Of a stretch of 50,452 nt of DNA, positions 1 through 8,444 are shown piece after piece. Source of the DNA: Streptococcus suis (lineage in GTDB: Bacteria; Bacillota; Bacilli; Lactobacillales; Streptococcaceae); the NCBI RefSeq assembly GCF_016775005.1, contig NZ_JAEUXI010000009.1:1-50452 (forward strand), read 5' to 3'. Each line of letters opens with the position of its first letter. The first letter of the stretch is position 1. Below the pieces are notes generated by a model. The model was not told the DNA's origin. It did no database searches and saw only the letters and a program-made list of their open reading frames with translations. The position numbers and the translations under genes are program-made.

Positions 1-3
1 TTT

Positions 4-76
4 GGCTCGGTAGCTCAGTTGGTAGAGCAATGGATTGAAGCTCCATGTGTCGGCGGTTCGATTCCGTCTCGCGCCA
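4..76 (+). tRNA. tRNA-Phe (GAA)
   Basis: A 73-nt cloverleaf with anticodon stem ATGGA/TCCAT around the loop TTGAAGC, so the anticodon is GAA. The T-loop TTCGATT is closed by GGCGG/CCGTC. The gene ends in discriminator A with no encoded CCA. The acceptor stem GGCTCGG/TCGCGCC has a T-C mismatch at the fourth pair. It is the first of three tRNAs at the end of a larger cluster that lies outside the window. Confidence 0.95.
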
Positions 77-96
77 TATACCCAAGTTCTTACCTT

Positions 97-170
<74 letters not shown>

Positions 171-180
171 TTAATATATT

Positions 181-268
181 GGAGAATTACTCAAGAGGCT
201 GAAGAGGACGGTTTGCTAAATCGTTAGGTCGGGTAACTGGCGCAAGGGTTCGAATCCCTTATTCTCCG
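181..268 (+). tRNA. tRNA-Ser (GCT)
   Basis: An 88-nt class II tRNA with a long variable arm. Acceptor stem GGAGAAT/ATTCTCC, anticodon loop TTGCTAA (anticodon GCT), discriminator G, no encoded CCA. It is the last tRNA of the cluster and is followed within 10 nt by an intrinsic terminator. Confidence 0.96.
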
Positions 269-274
269 TACTAG

Positions 275-304
275 ACGAGATTATCTTTTGATATTCTCGT
301 TTTC
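275..304 (+). terminator. Terminator of the tRNA cluster
   Basis: An 11-bp stem with one mismatch (ACGAGATTATC / GATATTCTCGT), a TTTT loop and a following T-rich tract, just after tRNA-Ser. Confidence 0.85.
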
Positions 305-334
305 TTGTATCTTTTTCATGTTTGAGGTTTTTCT

Positions 335-1159
335 ATGAATCGTTTTGCTAAGGTTATTGTTGCTGTATCGCTTTTTTTTGTACTTTCTTTTTCTTTGCTG
401 TTTTTGTCGATTCAGCAATCTGTTACAATTCCATATATCACACCTTTTGTACATTCTTCGCTTGATGCTATTCACTCAGTTTTATCAATTCCTGTACATT
501 ATGTTTCAGCTCAGAAGGATGCTGTTCTTGATTTGATGAATACTTATCAAGAGAATAAGGAATTGAAGGTAGGTCTTGCAGAGGTGGATTCCTTGAAAGC
601 TGAGAATGCTTCTTTAAGAGAAGAGTTAGCTGCCCTTCAATCTGATTTGGGAACCGTTTCTTCAAATCAGTCGACAACCTTTCTTTCTGCAAATGTCTTA
701 GTACGTAATCCTGCATCATGGGTTAATTCGTTAACGATTAACGTAGGGAGCAGTAGTGGGATTTTGGAAGGGCAGTTGGTGATGGCGAATGGTGGCTTGA
801 TTGGGATGGTTGAAAAAGTATACGATGATTCAGCTGCTGTTTCATTATTGACGAATTCCGATGGCTTGAAGAAGATTGCTATTCGTATTGAGAATGGGGA
901 TACGGATGTTTACGGAATTTTATCAGGCTACGACACAGATAGTAATCGATTGATTGTTTCACAATTGAATAGCAGCGCTGATTTGACGACTGGTAACGCT
1001 GTTGTAACGAGTGACCTGGCAGGAACTAGCCCGGCGAATATCCAAATTGGTAAAGTTAGTGAAGTTGTAACGAGTTCTGGGAATTTGAATCGTCAAGTAT
1101 ACATCGAACCAACTGCCGATTTTTCAACTATTTATTCCGTATTGGTGGTGATGTCATGA
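335..1159 (+). CDS. mreC: Rod shape-determining protein MreC
   Basis: MreC is a bitopic scaffold of the peripheral peptidoglycan elongation machinery, where in ovococci it acts with MreD, RodA and PBP2b. The 274-residue product has one N-terminal membrane segment (about 7-26), a coiled coil (about 60-105) and a C-terminal beta-rich extracellular domain, which is the family layout and usual length. The ATG at 335 follows a TGAGGT ribosome site. Its end overlaps mreD by 4 bp, so the two are translationally coupled. The gene follows the tRNA terminator closely, so its promoter must lie near 280-320; none is convincing. Confidence 0.95.
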   Translation: MNRFAKVIVAVSLFFVLSFSLLFLSIQQSVTIPYITPFVHSSLDAIHSVLSIPVHYVSAQKDAVLDLMNTYQENKELKVGLAEVDSLKAENASLREELAALQSDLGTVSSNQSTTFLSANVLVRNPASWVNSLTINVGSSSGILEGQLVMANGGLIGMVEKVYDDSAAVSLLTNSDGLKKIAIRIENGDTDVYGILSGYDTDSNRLIVSQLNSSADLTTGNAVVTSDLAGTSPANIQIGKVSEVVTSSGNLNRQVYIEPTADFSTIYSVLVVMS

Positions 1160-1674
1160 TGAAGTACCGCCAGCTTATTCTATTTTCTCCCTTGATTTTG
1201 TTTGTCAGTTTTCTTTTAGATGGGCAAATTACTCATTTATTGGGGAATTTTACACCAGGTATCTGGTTGGTTAGCAGTCAATTATTTTTTATTGTAGCTC
1301 TGTATACCATACCGTATTTTTCAATGATTAGCTTGATTGCTTGGTTCAGTTTTTTTGGGCTTTTGTACGATATCTATTATTTTAATATTTTGGGAATGGC
1401 GACCTGTATTTTTCCTTTAATGGCTTTTTTCACAGCCTTTCTCTTGGAAAAAATTCAATTCCGTTGGTTTTCAAGTCTTTCACTCTTGGTGATTTGGACC
1501 TTCATTTTTGAAACCTCTAGTTTTGTCTTGGCTCGTTTATTTGGAATGACAAATCTGTCGGTATTTATTTTTATCATGTATTACTTATTTCCGACTTTGG
1601 TCTTTAATAGCCTCTTATTTGTCTTCTTAAATCCTTTGTTAAATCGACTTTTTGGAATTACAAATAAGACATAG
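1156..1674 (+). CDS. mreD: Rod shape-determining membrane protein MreD
   Basis: MreD is the integral membrane partner of MreC in the elongasome. The 172-residue product is almost entirely hydrophobic, with about five predicted membrane helices and short polar loops, as expected for the family. Sequence conservation in MreD is low, so the call rests on topology, length and position directly after mreC. The start ATG at 1156 overlaps the mreC stop (ATGATGA); the ATG at 1159 is an equally possible start. A perfect hairpin terminator follows at 1684. Confidence 0.92.
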   Translation: MMKYRQLILFSPLILFVSFLLDGQITHLLGNFTPGIWLVSSQLFFIVALYTIPYFSMISLIAWFSFFGLLYDIYYFNILGMATCIFPLMAFFTAFLLEKIQFRWFSSLSLLVIWTFIFETSSFVLARLFGMTNLSVFIFIMYYLFPTLVFNSLLFVFLNPLLNRLFGITNKT

Positions 1675-1677
1675 AAA

Positions 1678-1694
1678 TGTAATAATTGCGTAAT
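1678..1694 (+). promoter_or_regulatory. Candidate WalR (VicR) box upstream of pcsB
   Basis: TGTAAT-AATTG-CGTAAT is a direct repeat with 5-bp spacing. It matches the WalR consensus TGTWAH-N5-TGTWAH with one mismatch in the second half. It lies 72 bp upstream of the pcsB start and overlaps the mreD terminator stem. That pcsB belongs to the WalRK regulon is established in streptococci; use of this site is inferred. Confidence 0.55.
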
Positions 1695-1713
1695 ATATTT
1701 ACGCAATTTTTTT
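1684..1713 (+). terminator. Terminator after mreD
   Basis: A perfect 10-bp stem AATTGCGTAA / TTACGCAATT with a short TATAT loop, followed by a run of T. It separates mreCD from pcsB. A weak -35 (TTGTTA, 1712-1717) begins inside its T-tract. Confidence 0.88.
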
Positions 1714-1765
1714 GTTAAAATGGTATTGTCATAAAGAATAGAAGAGTTTAGAGGAGTTCATTCGT

Positions 1766-3025
1766 ATGAAGAAAAAAATCATGGCTACATTGTTATTGAG
1801 TACAATCGTATTGACCCAAGCAGGAAATGTAGCTGTAGTGCAAGCAAACACAGATAGTCAAATTGCTGCACAAGATGCAAAGATCAACGCAATTACAGCT
1901 CAACAACAAGCTGCTCAAGAGCAGGTTGATGCTCTTCAAGCTCAAGTAGATGCTATCGTTGCAGAGCAAGCAGAATTGACTGCTGAGAATGAGCGCCTTG
2001 AAGCAGAATCAAAAGCTTTGAGTGCTGAAATCGAACGTTTGGCTGCTGATATCGTTTCTCGCGATGCTGCTTTGAAAGAGCAAGCTCGTAGTGCTCAGAC
2101 AGATGGATCAGCAAGCTCTTACATCAATACAATCCTTGATTCAAAAAATATCGTTGACGCTTTGTCACGTGTAAATGCAATGCGTGAAATCGTTTCAGCA
2201 AACAACCGTATGTTGGAACAACAAAAAGCTGACAAAGTTGCGATTGAAGAAAAACAAAAAGCTAACCAGGAGGCAATCAACACCGTTGAAGCAAACTGGA
2301 AAAAATTGGACGATGCAGCTCAAGAATTGAAAACACAAGAGGCAGCTCTTAAAGTTGCTCAATTGAACCTTGCAGCTGAAAAAGCAACCGCTGAAAATGA
2401 AAAAGCATCTCTCTTGGCTCAAAAAGCAGCAGCAGAAGAAGCAGCACGTAAGGCAGCAGAAGAGCAGGCAGCATATGAAGCACAGCAAGCTCAGTTAGCG
2501 CAACAACAACAGCAAGCTGTAGCAGCAGTTGTTCAAACGTCAGCTCCGGCAGCAACAGCACAATCTAGCGCACCAGCAACAACTACATCTACTCCAGCAG
2601 CAAGTAGCACTACTCAGGCTGCGGTAGCCACTACAACTGTGGCTCCTAGCACAACAACTACAACAACATCAAATAATGCTTCTGTAGCAGCAAGCAATAG
2701 CAGCAGTGGTAATACATACCCTATCGGTCAATGTACTTGGGGTGCAAAACAAGTCGCTCCTTGGGTTGGCAACTACTGGGGTAATGCTAACCAGTGGCTC
2801 TACTCAGCATCTGCAGCAGGCTTTAGAACAGGTTCAACACCAGCAGTCGGCGCGGTAGCAGTTTGGACTTCTGGTGCATACGGACACGTTGCGGTTGTAA
2901 CAGCTGTAAATGGATCTCAAATCCAAGTTGTGGAATCAAACTATAACGGGAACCAATATGTTGGTAACTTCCGTGGTTGGTTTAATTCGGCTTCTTCGGG
3001 CATCGCTGGGTATATCTATCCTTAA
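1766..3025 (+). CDS. pcsB: Secreted peptidoglycan hydrolase PcsB (coiled coil + CHAP)
   Basis: PcsB is a secreted hydrolase that splits septal peptidoglycan when activated by FtsEX. The 419 residues hold a signal peptide (about 1-27), a long alanine- and glutamine-rich coiled coil (about 34-250), an Ala/Thr/Ser linker (about 250-315) and a C-terminal CHAP domain (about 318-419). The CHAP motif GQCTWGAK has catalytic Cys323, and YGHVAVV has His374. The coiled coil is thought to block the active site until FtsX binds. The gene has its own terminator and stands alone. A WalR-like box upstream fits the known essential WalR-pcsB link. The CHAP domain is nearly duplicated in the minus-strand protein at 20299-21966. 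Confidence 0.95.
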   Translation: MKKKIMATLLLSTIVLTQAGNVAVVQANTDSQIAAQDAKINAITAQQQAAQEQVDALQAQVDAIVAEQAELTAENERLEAESKALSAEIERLAADIVSRDAALKEQARSAQTDGSASSYINTILDSKNIVDALSRVNAMREIVSANNRMLEQQKADKVAIEEKQKANQEAINTVEANWKKLDDAAQELKTQEAALKVAQLNLAAEKATAENEKASLLAQKAAAEEAARKAAEEQAAYEAQQAQLAQQQQQAVAAVVQTSAPAATAQSSAPATTTSTPAASSTTQAAVATTTVAPSTTTTTTSNNASVAASNSSSGNTYPIGQCTWGAKQVAPWVGNYWGNANQWLYSASAAGFRTGSTPAVGAVAVWTSGAYGHVAVVTAVNGSQIQVVESNYNGNQYVGNFRGWFNSASSGIAGYIYP

Positions 3026-3034
3026 TTCGTAGTG

Positions 3035-3064
3035 AATAGAACGTCATTGGCGTTCTATTTTTAT
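3035..3064 (+). terminator. Terminator after pcsB
   Basis: Stem AATAGAACG / CGTTCTATT with loop TCATTGG, followed by T-rich sequence. Confidence 0.88.
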
Positions 3065-3093
3065 TTGAAAATTGGTCTAAAAAGGTTTAAAAT
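3065..3093 (+). promoter_or_regulatory. Promoter of prs
   Basis: -35 TTGAAA (3065-3070), 17-bp spacer, -10 TAAAAT (3088-3093). It lies directly after the pcsB terminator and about 30 bp before the prs start, which has a strong TAGGAGGA ribosome site. Confidence 0.7.
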
Positions 3094-3122
3094 AGTAGAG
3101 TAGAAAAATCTAGGAGGATATC

Positions 3123-4091
3123 ATGGCGTTTACCGACTTAAAGTTGTTTGCACTTTCGTCCAATCAACAGTTAGCAGAGAAGGTTGCAAAAAAAATTGGA
3201 ATTCCTTTGGGGAAATCAAGTGTTCGTCAATTTTCAGATGGTGAAATTCAAGTAAATATTGAAGAATCAATTCGTGGCAGTCACGTTTTCATCCTTCAAT
3301 CTACTAGTTCACCTGTAAATGATAATTTAATGGAAATTTTGATCATGGTAGATGCTTTGAAACGGGCATCTGCTGAGTCGATAAATGTTGTTGTTCCTTA
3401 TTACGGCTATGCTCGTCAGGATCGTAAGGCTCGTGCTCGTGAGCCAATCACATCAAAATTGGTTGCCAATATGCTGGAAACTGCTGGAGTGGATCGTTTG
3501 TTGACCATCGACCTTCATGCTGCCCAGATTCAAGGATTCTTTGACATTCCCGTGGATCATTTGATGGGGGCACCACTTATTGCGGATTATTTTGAGCGTC
3601 GCGGGATGACAGGCGATGGCTATGTGGTGGTTTCACCAGACCATGGTGGTGTGACCCGTGCGCGTAAACTGGCGCAGTTTTTGAAAACACCGATTGCGAT
3701 TATTGACAAGCGTCGTAGTGTTGATAAGATGAATACATCTGAAGTTATGAATATCATTGGAAACATCGAGGGCAAGACTTGTATCCTAATTGATGATATG
3801 ATTGATACGGCAGGGACTATTTGTCATGCAGCAGATGCCTTGGCGGAAGCTGGTGCAACAGCTGTCTATGCATCTTGTACTCACCCTGTTTTGTCAGGAC
3901 CAGCTATGGACAATATCACCAAGTCAGCCATTGAAAAACTGGTGGTCTTGGATACTATTGAGATTCCAAAAGAACGTTTGATTGAGAAGATTGAGCATAT
4001 TTCAACAGCTGATTTGCTGGCGGATGCCATTATTCGTATCCATGAGAAACGTCCACTATCACCTTTATTTGAAACAAAGATTACCAAATAA
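3123..4091 (+). CDS. prs: Ribose-phosphate pyrophosphokinase (PRPP synthetase)
   Basis: The enzyme makes PRPP from ribose 5-phosphate and ATP in the cytoplasm. PRPP is the starting substrate of the purine pathway encoded downstream, and of pyrimidine, His and Trp synthesis. The 322-residue length is typical of class I enzymes. Visible motifs are the catalytic loop around [17 protein letters not shown], and the PRPP-binding motif [13 protein letters not shown] (about 220-232). It is monocistronic, with a promoter at 3065 and a hairpin terminator at 4098. No PurR-type box is seen in front of it. Confidence 0.97.
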   Translation: MAFTDLKLFALSSNQQLAEKVAKKIGIPLGKSSVRQFSDGEIQVNIEESIRGSHVFILQSTSSPVNDNLMEILIMVDALKRASAESINVVVPYYGYARQDRKARAREPITSKLVANMLETAGVDRLLTIDLHAAQIQGFFDIPVDHLMGAPLIADYFERRGMTGDGYVVVSPDHGGVTRARKLAQFLKTPIAIIDKRRSVDKMNTSEVMNIIGNIEGKTCILIDDMIDTAGTICHAADALAEAGATAVYASCTHPVLSGPAMDNITKSAIEKLVVLDTIEIPKERLIEKIEHISTADLLADAIIRIHEKRPLSPLFETKITK

Positions 4092-4097
4092 TAGTTG

Positions 4098-4122
4098 GAA
4101 GAGCCGTCAGGCTCTTCTTTTT
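4098..4122 (+). terminator. Terminator after prs
   Basis: A perfect 8-bp stem GAAGAGCC / GGCTCTTC with a GTCA loop and five T residues. Confidence 0.92.
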
Positions 4123-4130
4123 GGTATAAT
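4122..4130 (+). promoter_or_regulatory. Extended -10 promoter after the prs terminator
   Basis: TGGTATAAT is a consensus extended -10 (TGnTATAAT) with no clear -35. It starts right at the end of the prs terminator. It would transcribe the inverted-repeat element at 4212-4367 and then araT-recO-plsX-acpP. Confidence 0.65.
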
Positions 4131-4211
4131 GTTCTTATATAATTAATGAGAACGTTAAGAAAAGCGTATGATTTTAAAAAATCTGCGCGGAAGTCGGTAG
4201 AACTTCAAGGG

Positions 4212-4367
4212 GATTTATAGTCGAATGAATTAGCTTTCAGACAAGGAACTGAGGTGCAGGCTGTTCTAGGTTGGAGATAAGACTTGCGAAGCTAGTTACT
4301 TTCGTAGAGTACGGCAGGCCGAAAGTAACGCTGTATCAAAGTTAATTCAAATGACTATATCTAAATC
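4212..4367 (+). repeat. Intergenic element with terminal inverted repeats (MITE-like or structured RNA)
   Basis: The gene-free stretch 4092-4414 holds the prs terminator, a promoter and this element. The ends are inverted repeats: 4217-4237 pairs with 4338-4358 over 21 positions with few mismatches, and GATTTA at 4212 pairs with TAAATC at 4362 beyond a small bulge. Inside is a perfect 10-bp stem, GTTACTTTCG (4295-4304) with CGAAAGTAAC (4320-4329). No open reading frame is present. It could be a non-autonomous mobile repeat or a folded leader RNA of the araT operon. No second copy was seen in this window. Confidence 0.55.
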
Positions 4368-4414
4368 ACTAGCTTTTTAGTTCGCATACAATTATGAGTT
4401 TAAGGGGGCCAGCT

Positions 4415-5593
4415 ATGAAGTTACATGACCGTTTTAATAAGAATTTGAATCGGATTGAGGTTTCGATGATTCGTCAGTTTGATCAGTCCATTTCGGATGT
4501 TCCAGGGATTTTGAAACTGACCTTGGGAGAGCCTGATTTTACAACGCCTGATCATGTTAAAGAAGCGGCCAAGGCCGCCATTGATGCTAACCAGAGTTAC
4601 TATACAGGAATGGCTGGTCTTTTGGAGTTGCGTCAGGCTGCGGCTGAGTTTGTAGCAGAAAAATATAACCTGCACTACAATCCAGAAACAGAAATTCTTT
4701 CTACGATTGGTGCGACGGAGGCTCTATCAGCGAGTTTAGTTGCTATTTTGGAAGCTGGGGATACGGTGCTTCTACCTGCCCCTGCCTATCCTGGTTATGA
4801 ACCAATTGTCAATATGGTGGGAGCAGATGTTGTTGAAATCGATACGACAGCTAATGATTTTGTGTTGACACCTGAGATGTTGGAAGAGGCGATTATTGAG
4901 CAGGGGGATAAGCTAAAAGCTGTCATTCTCAACTATCCTGCCAATCCAACGGGGGTGACTTACTCTCGTGAGCAGATTCAGGCCTTTGCGGATGTCTTGC
5001 GTAAGTATCCTGTCTTTGTCTTGTCGGATGAGGTTTACGCGGAGTTGACTTATACTGGTCAGCCCCATACTTCGATTGCGGAATTTTTGCCAGAGCAGAC
5101 CATTTTAATTCAGGGCTTGTCCAAGTCCCATGCCATGACAGGTTGGCGGATTGGCTTGATTATGAGTCAGGCTTCCATCATCGCTCAAATTATCAAGAGC
5201 CATCAGTATCTTGTGACAGCGGCGTCAACTGCTATGCAGTATGGTGCAGTTGAGGCCCTGAAAAATGGTAAGGATGATGCTCTGCCGATGCGAGCGGAGT
5301 ATGTCAAGCGTAGGGATTACATCATCGAGAAGATGACGGACTTAGGCTTTAAAATTATCAAGCCTGATGGAGCTTTTTACATCTTTGCCAAAATCCCTGC
5401 GGGTTACAATCAAGATTCTTTTAGCTTCTTGCAAGACTTTGCGAGAAAGAAAGCGGTGGCCTTTATTCCAGGTGCGGCCTTTGGTCAATATGGTGAGGGC
5501 TATGTGCGAATTTCCTATGCAGCAAGTATGGAGAAAATTCAAACAGCTATGGCTCGTTTGAAGGAATATCTGGAAGAAAATGGAACGAATTGA
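4415..5593 (+). CDS. araT: Aromatic amino acid aminotransferase, PLP-dependent class I/II
   Basis: The enzyme transfers amino groups between aromatic amino acids and 2-oxoglutarate in the cytoplasm. The 392-residue fold type I aminotransferase shows [11 protein letters not shown] near the N-terminus, [11 protein letters not shown], and the PLP-lysine motif [14 protein letters not shown] with Lys237. The sequence closely resembles lactococcal AraT as I recall it. I place the start at ATG 4415, behind the AAGGGGG site, rather than the in-frame ATG at 4394, which lies before the ribosome site. Its end overlaps recO by 14 bp. Exact substrate preference cannot be read from sequence alone. Confidence 0.88.
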   Translation: MKLHDRFNKNLNRIEVSMIRQFDQSISDVPGILKLTLGEPDFTTPDHVKEAAKAAIDANQSYYTGMAGLLELRQAAAEFVAEKYNLHYNPETEILSTIGATEALSASLVAILEAGDTVLLPAPAYPGYEPIVNMVGADVVEIDTTANDFVLTPEMLEEAIIEQGDKLKAVILNYPANPTGVTYSREQIQAFADVLRKYPVFVLSDEVYAELTYTGQPHTSIAEFLPEQTILIQGLSKSHAMTGWRIGLIMSQASIIAQIIKSHQYLVTAASTAMQYGAVEALKNGKDDALPMRAEYVKRRDYIIEKMTDLGFKIIKPDGAFYIFAKIPAGYNQDSFSFLQDFARKKAVAFIPGAAFGQYGEGYVRISYAASMEKIQTAMARLKEYLEENGTN

Positions 5594-6362
5594 AACTAGG
5601 GGATTAGTCCTTTACAATCGGAATTTTCGAGAAGATGACAAGCTGGTTAAGATTTTTACGGAGAAGGCTGGCAAGCGAATGTTTTTCGTGAAACATGCCT
5701 CTAAGTCCAAGCTGGTAGCTTCTATTCAGCCTTTGACTTATGCGGATTTTATTGTCAAAATCAATGATGATGGTCTGTCTTATATCGAAGATTTTCATCA
5801 GGTACAGCCATTTAAGAATATTAACGGCGATATTTTCAAGCTCAGTTATGCCACCTATATCTTGGCCTTGGCAGATGCGGCCTTGCAGGACAAGGTCTAT
5901 GACTCAGCTCTCTTTGCATTTTTGGTCAAGACCTTGGACTTGATGGAGTCAGGTTTGGACTACGAAGTCTTGACCAATATCTTTGAAATTCAACTTTTGG
6001 GAAGATTTGGCGTCAGTCTGAATTTTCACGAGTGTGCTTTTTGTCACCGGGTCGGTCTGCCTTTTGACTATTCCTACAAGTACAGCGGTGTCTTGTGTCC
6101 GCAACACTATCAACAAGATGAGCGACGGGCTTATCTGGATCCCAATGTTCCCTATCTACTTGATCAATTTCAGGCTATTTCCTTTGATGAGCTGGAAACC
6201 ATTTCCATCAAGCCTGAGATGAAACGAAAATTACGGCTTTTTATTGACCAGCTGTACGAGGAATATGTGGGGATTCACTTGAAATCCAAGAAATTTATAG
6301 ATGATTTGTCTTCTTGGGGGCAGATTATGAAACCAAGAACAGAAAATGAGGAAACAGAATGA
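5580..6362 (+). CDS. recO: DNA repair protein RecO
   Basis: RecO, with RecR (and RecF), loads RecA on SSB-coated gaps in recombinational repair. The 260-residue product has an N-terminal OB-fold (about 1-80), a helical middle part, and a zinc-type ligand set Cys152, Cys155, Cys173 and His176 (CAFC ... CPQH). Length is normal for the family. It starts inside the end of araT and overlaps plsX by 4 bp (ATGA), so translation is coupled through the operon. Confidence 0.95.
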   Translation: MERIETRGLVLYNRNFREDDKLVKIFTEKAGKRMFFVKHASKSKLVASIQPLTYADFIVKINDDGLSYIEDFHQVQPFKNINGDIFKLSYATYILALADAALQDKVYDSALFAFLVKTLDLMESGLDYEVLTNIFEIQLLGRFGVSLNFHECAFCHRVGLPFDYSYKYSGVLCPQHYQQDERRAYLDPNVPYLLDQFQAISFDELETISIKPEMKRKLRLFIDQLYEEYVGIHLKSKKFIDDLSSWGQIMKPRTENEETE

Positions 6363-7366
6363 AACGTATTGCAGTAGATGCTATGGGTGGGGACCACGCC
6401 CCTCAGGCAGTGGTAGAAGGTGTAAATCAAGCCTTGGCTGCCTTTCCAGACATTGATATTCAACTTTATGGTGATGAGGCTAAAATCAAGCAGTATTTGA
6501 CAGCGACAGAGCGTGTTAGCATCGTCCATACGAAGGAGAAAATCAATTCAGATGATGAGCCTGTCAAGGCTATTCGTCGTAAGAAAGATGCTTCTATGGT
6601 CCTAGCGACCAAGGCTGTCAAGGATGGTCAGGCAGATGCAATCTTGTCAGCTGGAAATACAGGTGCTCTTTTGGCGGCAGGCGTCTTTGTCGTCGGTCGC
6701 ATCAAGAACATCGACCGTCCAGGTCTTATGTCTACTTTGCCAACTATGGACGGTAAGGGATTTGATATGATGGACTTGGGGGCAAATGCTGAAAATACAG
6801 CTCATCACCTCTATCAGTATGGTATTCTTGGCTCATTTTACGCGGAGCACGTGCGTGGTGTCAAACAACCTCGTGTGGGACTTTTGAACAACGGTACGGA
6901 AGATACCAAGGGCACGCCAGTTCACCAAGAAGCCTATAAACTCTTGGCGGAAGACAAGTCGATTAACTTCATCGGAAATGTGGAGGCGCGTGAGTTGCTT
7001 AACAGCGTGGCGGATGTGGTCGTGACGGATGGTTTCACGGGAAACGCTGTGCTGAAAACAGTTGAAGGGACTGCAAAATCTATTGTCGGTCAGTTGACTG
7101 GCTCAATCAAGAATGGTGGTCTGCGTGCCAAATTAGGTGGTCTTTTGGTCAAGCCAACCTTGAAAAAGGCCTTGGGGGCTATGGACTATAAAACTGCTGG
7201 CGGTGCTGTCTTGCTTGGTCTGAAGGCACCTGTCATCAAGGCGCATGGGTCTAGCGATGCCCAGTCGATTTTCTATACGATCAAGCAGACACGTTCCATT
7301 TTGGAGGCTGGCATTGTCGAAAAATCGGTTGCCAAATTTTCAGTAGTGGAGGAAAGTCATGACTAG
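6359..7366 (+). CDS. plsX: Phosphate acyltransferase PlsX
   Basis: PlsX converts acyl-ACP to acyl-phosphate, the donor used by PlsY for the first acylation of glycerol 3-phosphate in phospholipid synthesis. It is a peripheral membrane or cytoplasmic enzyme. The 335-residue length and the N-terminal [22 protein letters not shown] and [13 protein letters not shown] motifs are diagnostic. The gene overlaps recO by 4 bp and acpP by 8 bp, and its substrate carrier is encoded immediately downstream. Confidence 0.97.
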   Translation: MKRIAVDAMGGDHAPQAVVEGVNQALAAFPDIDIQLYGDEAKIKQYLTATERVSIVHTKEKINSDDEPVKAIRRKKDASMVLATKAVKDGQADAILSAGNTGALLAAGVFVVGRIKNIDRPGLMSTLPTMDGKGFDMMDLGANAENTAHHLYQYGILGSFYAEHVRGVKQPRVGLLNNGTEDTKGTPVHQEAYKLLAEDKSINFIGNVEARELLNSVADVVVTDGFTGNAVLKTVEGTAKSIVGQLTGSIKNGGLRAKLGGLLVKPTLKKALGAMDYKTAGGAVLLGLKAPVIKAHGSSDAQSIFYTIKQTRSILEAGIVEKSVAKFSVVEESHD

Positions 7367-7607
7367 GGAGCAGGTCTATCAGCGGGTTGTTGCTATTATC
7401 CAAGAGGAGAAGGGCGATGATTTTCAAGTACAGGCAGAATCTTCTTTAGCAGATAATATAGCTGCGGATTCAGTGGAAATTATGGAATTCGTATTGACCT
7501 TGGAAGACGAGTTTGGTGTCGATGTTCCAGATGCAGCGATTGAGCGCTTTGAAACATTAGCAGATATTGTGGATTTTATTTGGAGTCAATTAAAAGAACG
7601 TTCGTAG
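7359..7607 (+). CDS. acpP: Acyl carrier protein
   Basis: An 82-residue acidic acyl carrier protein. Ser38, in the sequence ADSVEIMEF, is the expected 4'-phosphopantetheine site (DSVE here rather than the common DSLD). Helix II and the [10 protein letters not shown] segment are typical. The gene is plsX-coupled, so it may mainly serve phospholipid acyl transfer; streptococci usually carry another ACP in the fab cluster. The assignment as a second, PlsX-linked ACP is inferred from context. Confidence 0.88.
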   Translation: MTREQVYQRVVAIIQEEKGDDFQVQAESSLADNIAADSVEIMEFVLTLEDEFGVDVPDAAIERFETLADIVDFIWSQLKERS

Positions 7608-7627
7608 ATTACGGGCGTTTTTCTTTT
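7597..7627 (+). terminator. Terminator after acpP
   Basis: Stem AACGTTCG / CGGGCGTT (two U-G pairs) followed by TTTTTCTTTTT. It starts inside the last codons of acpP and closes the araT-acpP operon. Confidence 0.72.
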
Positions 7628-7653
7628 TATTCGATAGTATTTTAGATTTTTGT

Positions 7654-7682
7654 TTGTTAACACGAATGTTGTGTGATAGAAT
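7654..7682 (+). promoter_or_regulatory. purC operon promoter with PurR-like box in the spacer
   Basis: -35 TTGTTA (7654-7659), 17-bp spacer, -10 TAGAAT (7677-7682). The spacer carries ACACGAATGTTGTGT, which contains CGAATGTT, and a second CGAACATT lies at 7713-7720 next to the purC start. Both fit the CGAAYRTT core of Firmicute PurR boxes. Their positions over and after the promoter would suit repression. Confidence 0.6.
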
Positions 7683-7724
7683 AAACGAAAAGACTAGAAT
7701 ATTTTATGAAAGGCGAACATTCTC

Positions 7725-8432
7725 ATGAAAACAGACCTTCTCTATTCAGGAAAAGCCAAAGACATTTACGCTACAGTTGACAGTGACCAGATTGTTGCGG
7801 TCTATAAGGATCAGGCGACGGCTTTTAATGGTGGTAAGAAAGAACAGATTGTGGGCAAGGGCCGGCTCAACAATCTGATTTCATCCTTGATTTTTGAAAA
7901 GTTGAATGAAGCTGGTGTCAAGACGCATTTTGTCAAGCGCTTGTCGGATACGGAGCAGTTGAATAAGAAGGTGGAGATCATTCCTCTTGAGGTTGTTTTG
8001 CGAAATGTGACCGCTGGGTCTTTCTCAAAACGCTTTGGGGTGGAGGAAGGGATAGCCTTACCTACTCCTATCGTAGAATTTTACTATAAAAAAGATGAAT
8101 TGGACGATCCTTTTATCAACGATGAACATATTGCCTTTCTAGAACTGGCTAGTCAGGATCAAATTGCCTATATCAAGGAAGAAACAAGACGAATCAATGG
8201 ATTCTTGAAGGACTTGTTTGCGCAGATTGGGCTGACTTTGGTGGACTTCAAGCTAGAATTTGGGGTCGACTTGTCTGGTCAGATTTTATTGGCGGATGAG
8301 TTTTCACCTGATAATTGTCGTTTATGGGATGCGGATGGCAACCATCTGGACAAGGATGTTTTCCGTCGGGGTCTCGGGGAATTGACCGAGGTTTACGAGG
8401 TCGTATTGGCAAAGTTACAAGAAGTGAAGTAA
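7725..8432 (+). CDS. purC: Phosphoribosylaminoimidazole-succinocarboxamide synthase
   Basis: PurC joins aspartate to CAIR with ATP, giving SAICAR (the eighth step to IMP). The 235-residue length is standard for the bacterial monofunctional enzyme. Visible motifs are [11 protein letters not shown] at the N-terminus, [12 protein letters not shown], and the C-terminal [14 protein letters not shown] with the signature Asp-Glu. It is the first gene of the pur operon, behind the promoter at 7654. The ribosome site GAAAGG is modest and 11 nt from the ATG, with a PurR-like box between. Confidence 0.97.
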   Translation: MKTDLLYSGKAKDIYATVDSDQIVAVYKDQATAFNGGKKEQIVGKGRLNNLISSLIFEKLNEAGVKTHFVKRLSDTEQLNKKVEIIPLEVVLRNVTAGSFSKRFGVEEGIALPTPIVEFYYKKDELDDPFINDEHIAFLELASQDQIAYIKEETRRINGFLKDLFAQIGLTLVDFKLEFGVDLSGQILLADEFSPDNCRLWDADGNHLDKDVFRRGLGELTEVYEVVLAKLQEVK

Positions 8433-8444
8433 GGATTGGAAAAA

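Noticed and set aside
2195..2561. Minus-strand open frames inside pcsB
   Set aside because: They mirror the repetitive Ala/Gln codons of pcsB, have Cys/Phe/Leu-rich nonsense products and no ribosome sites.
4212..4367. Insertion sequence remnant between prs and araT
   Set aside because: No transposase fragment in any frame; only inverted repeats, so it is reported as a MITE-like or RNA element.
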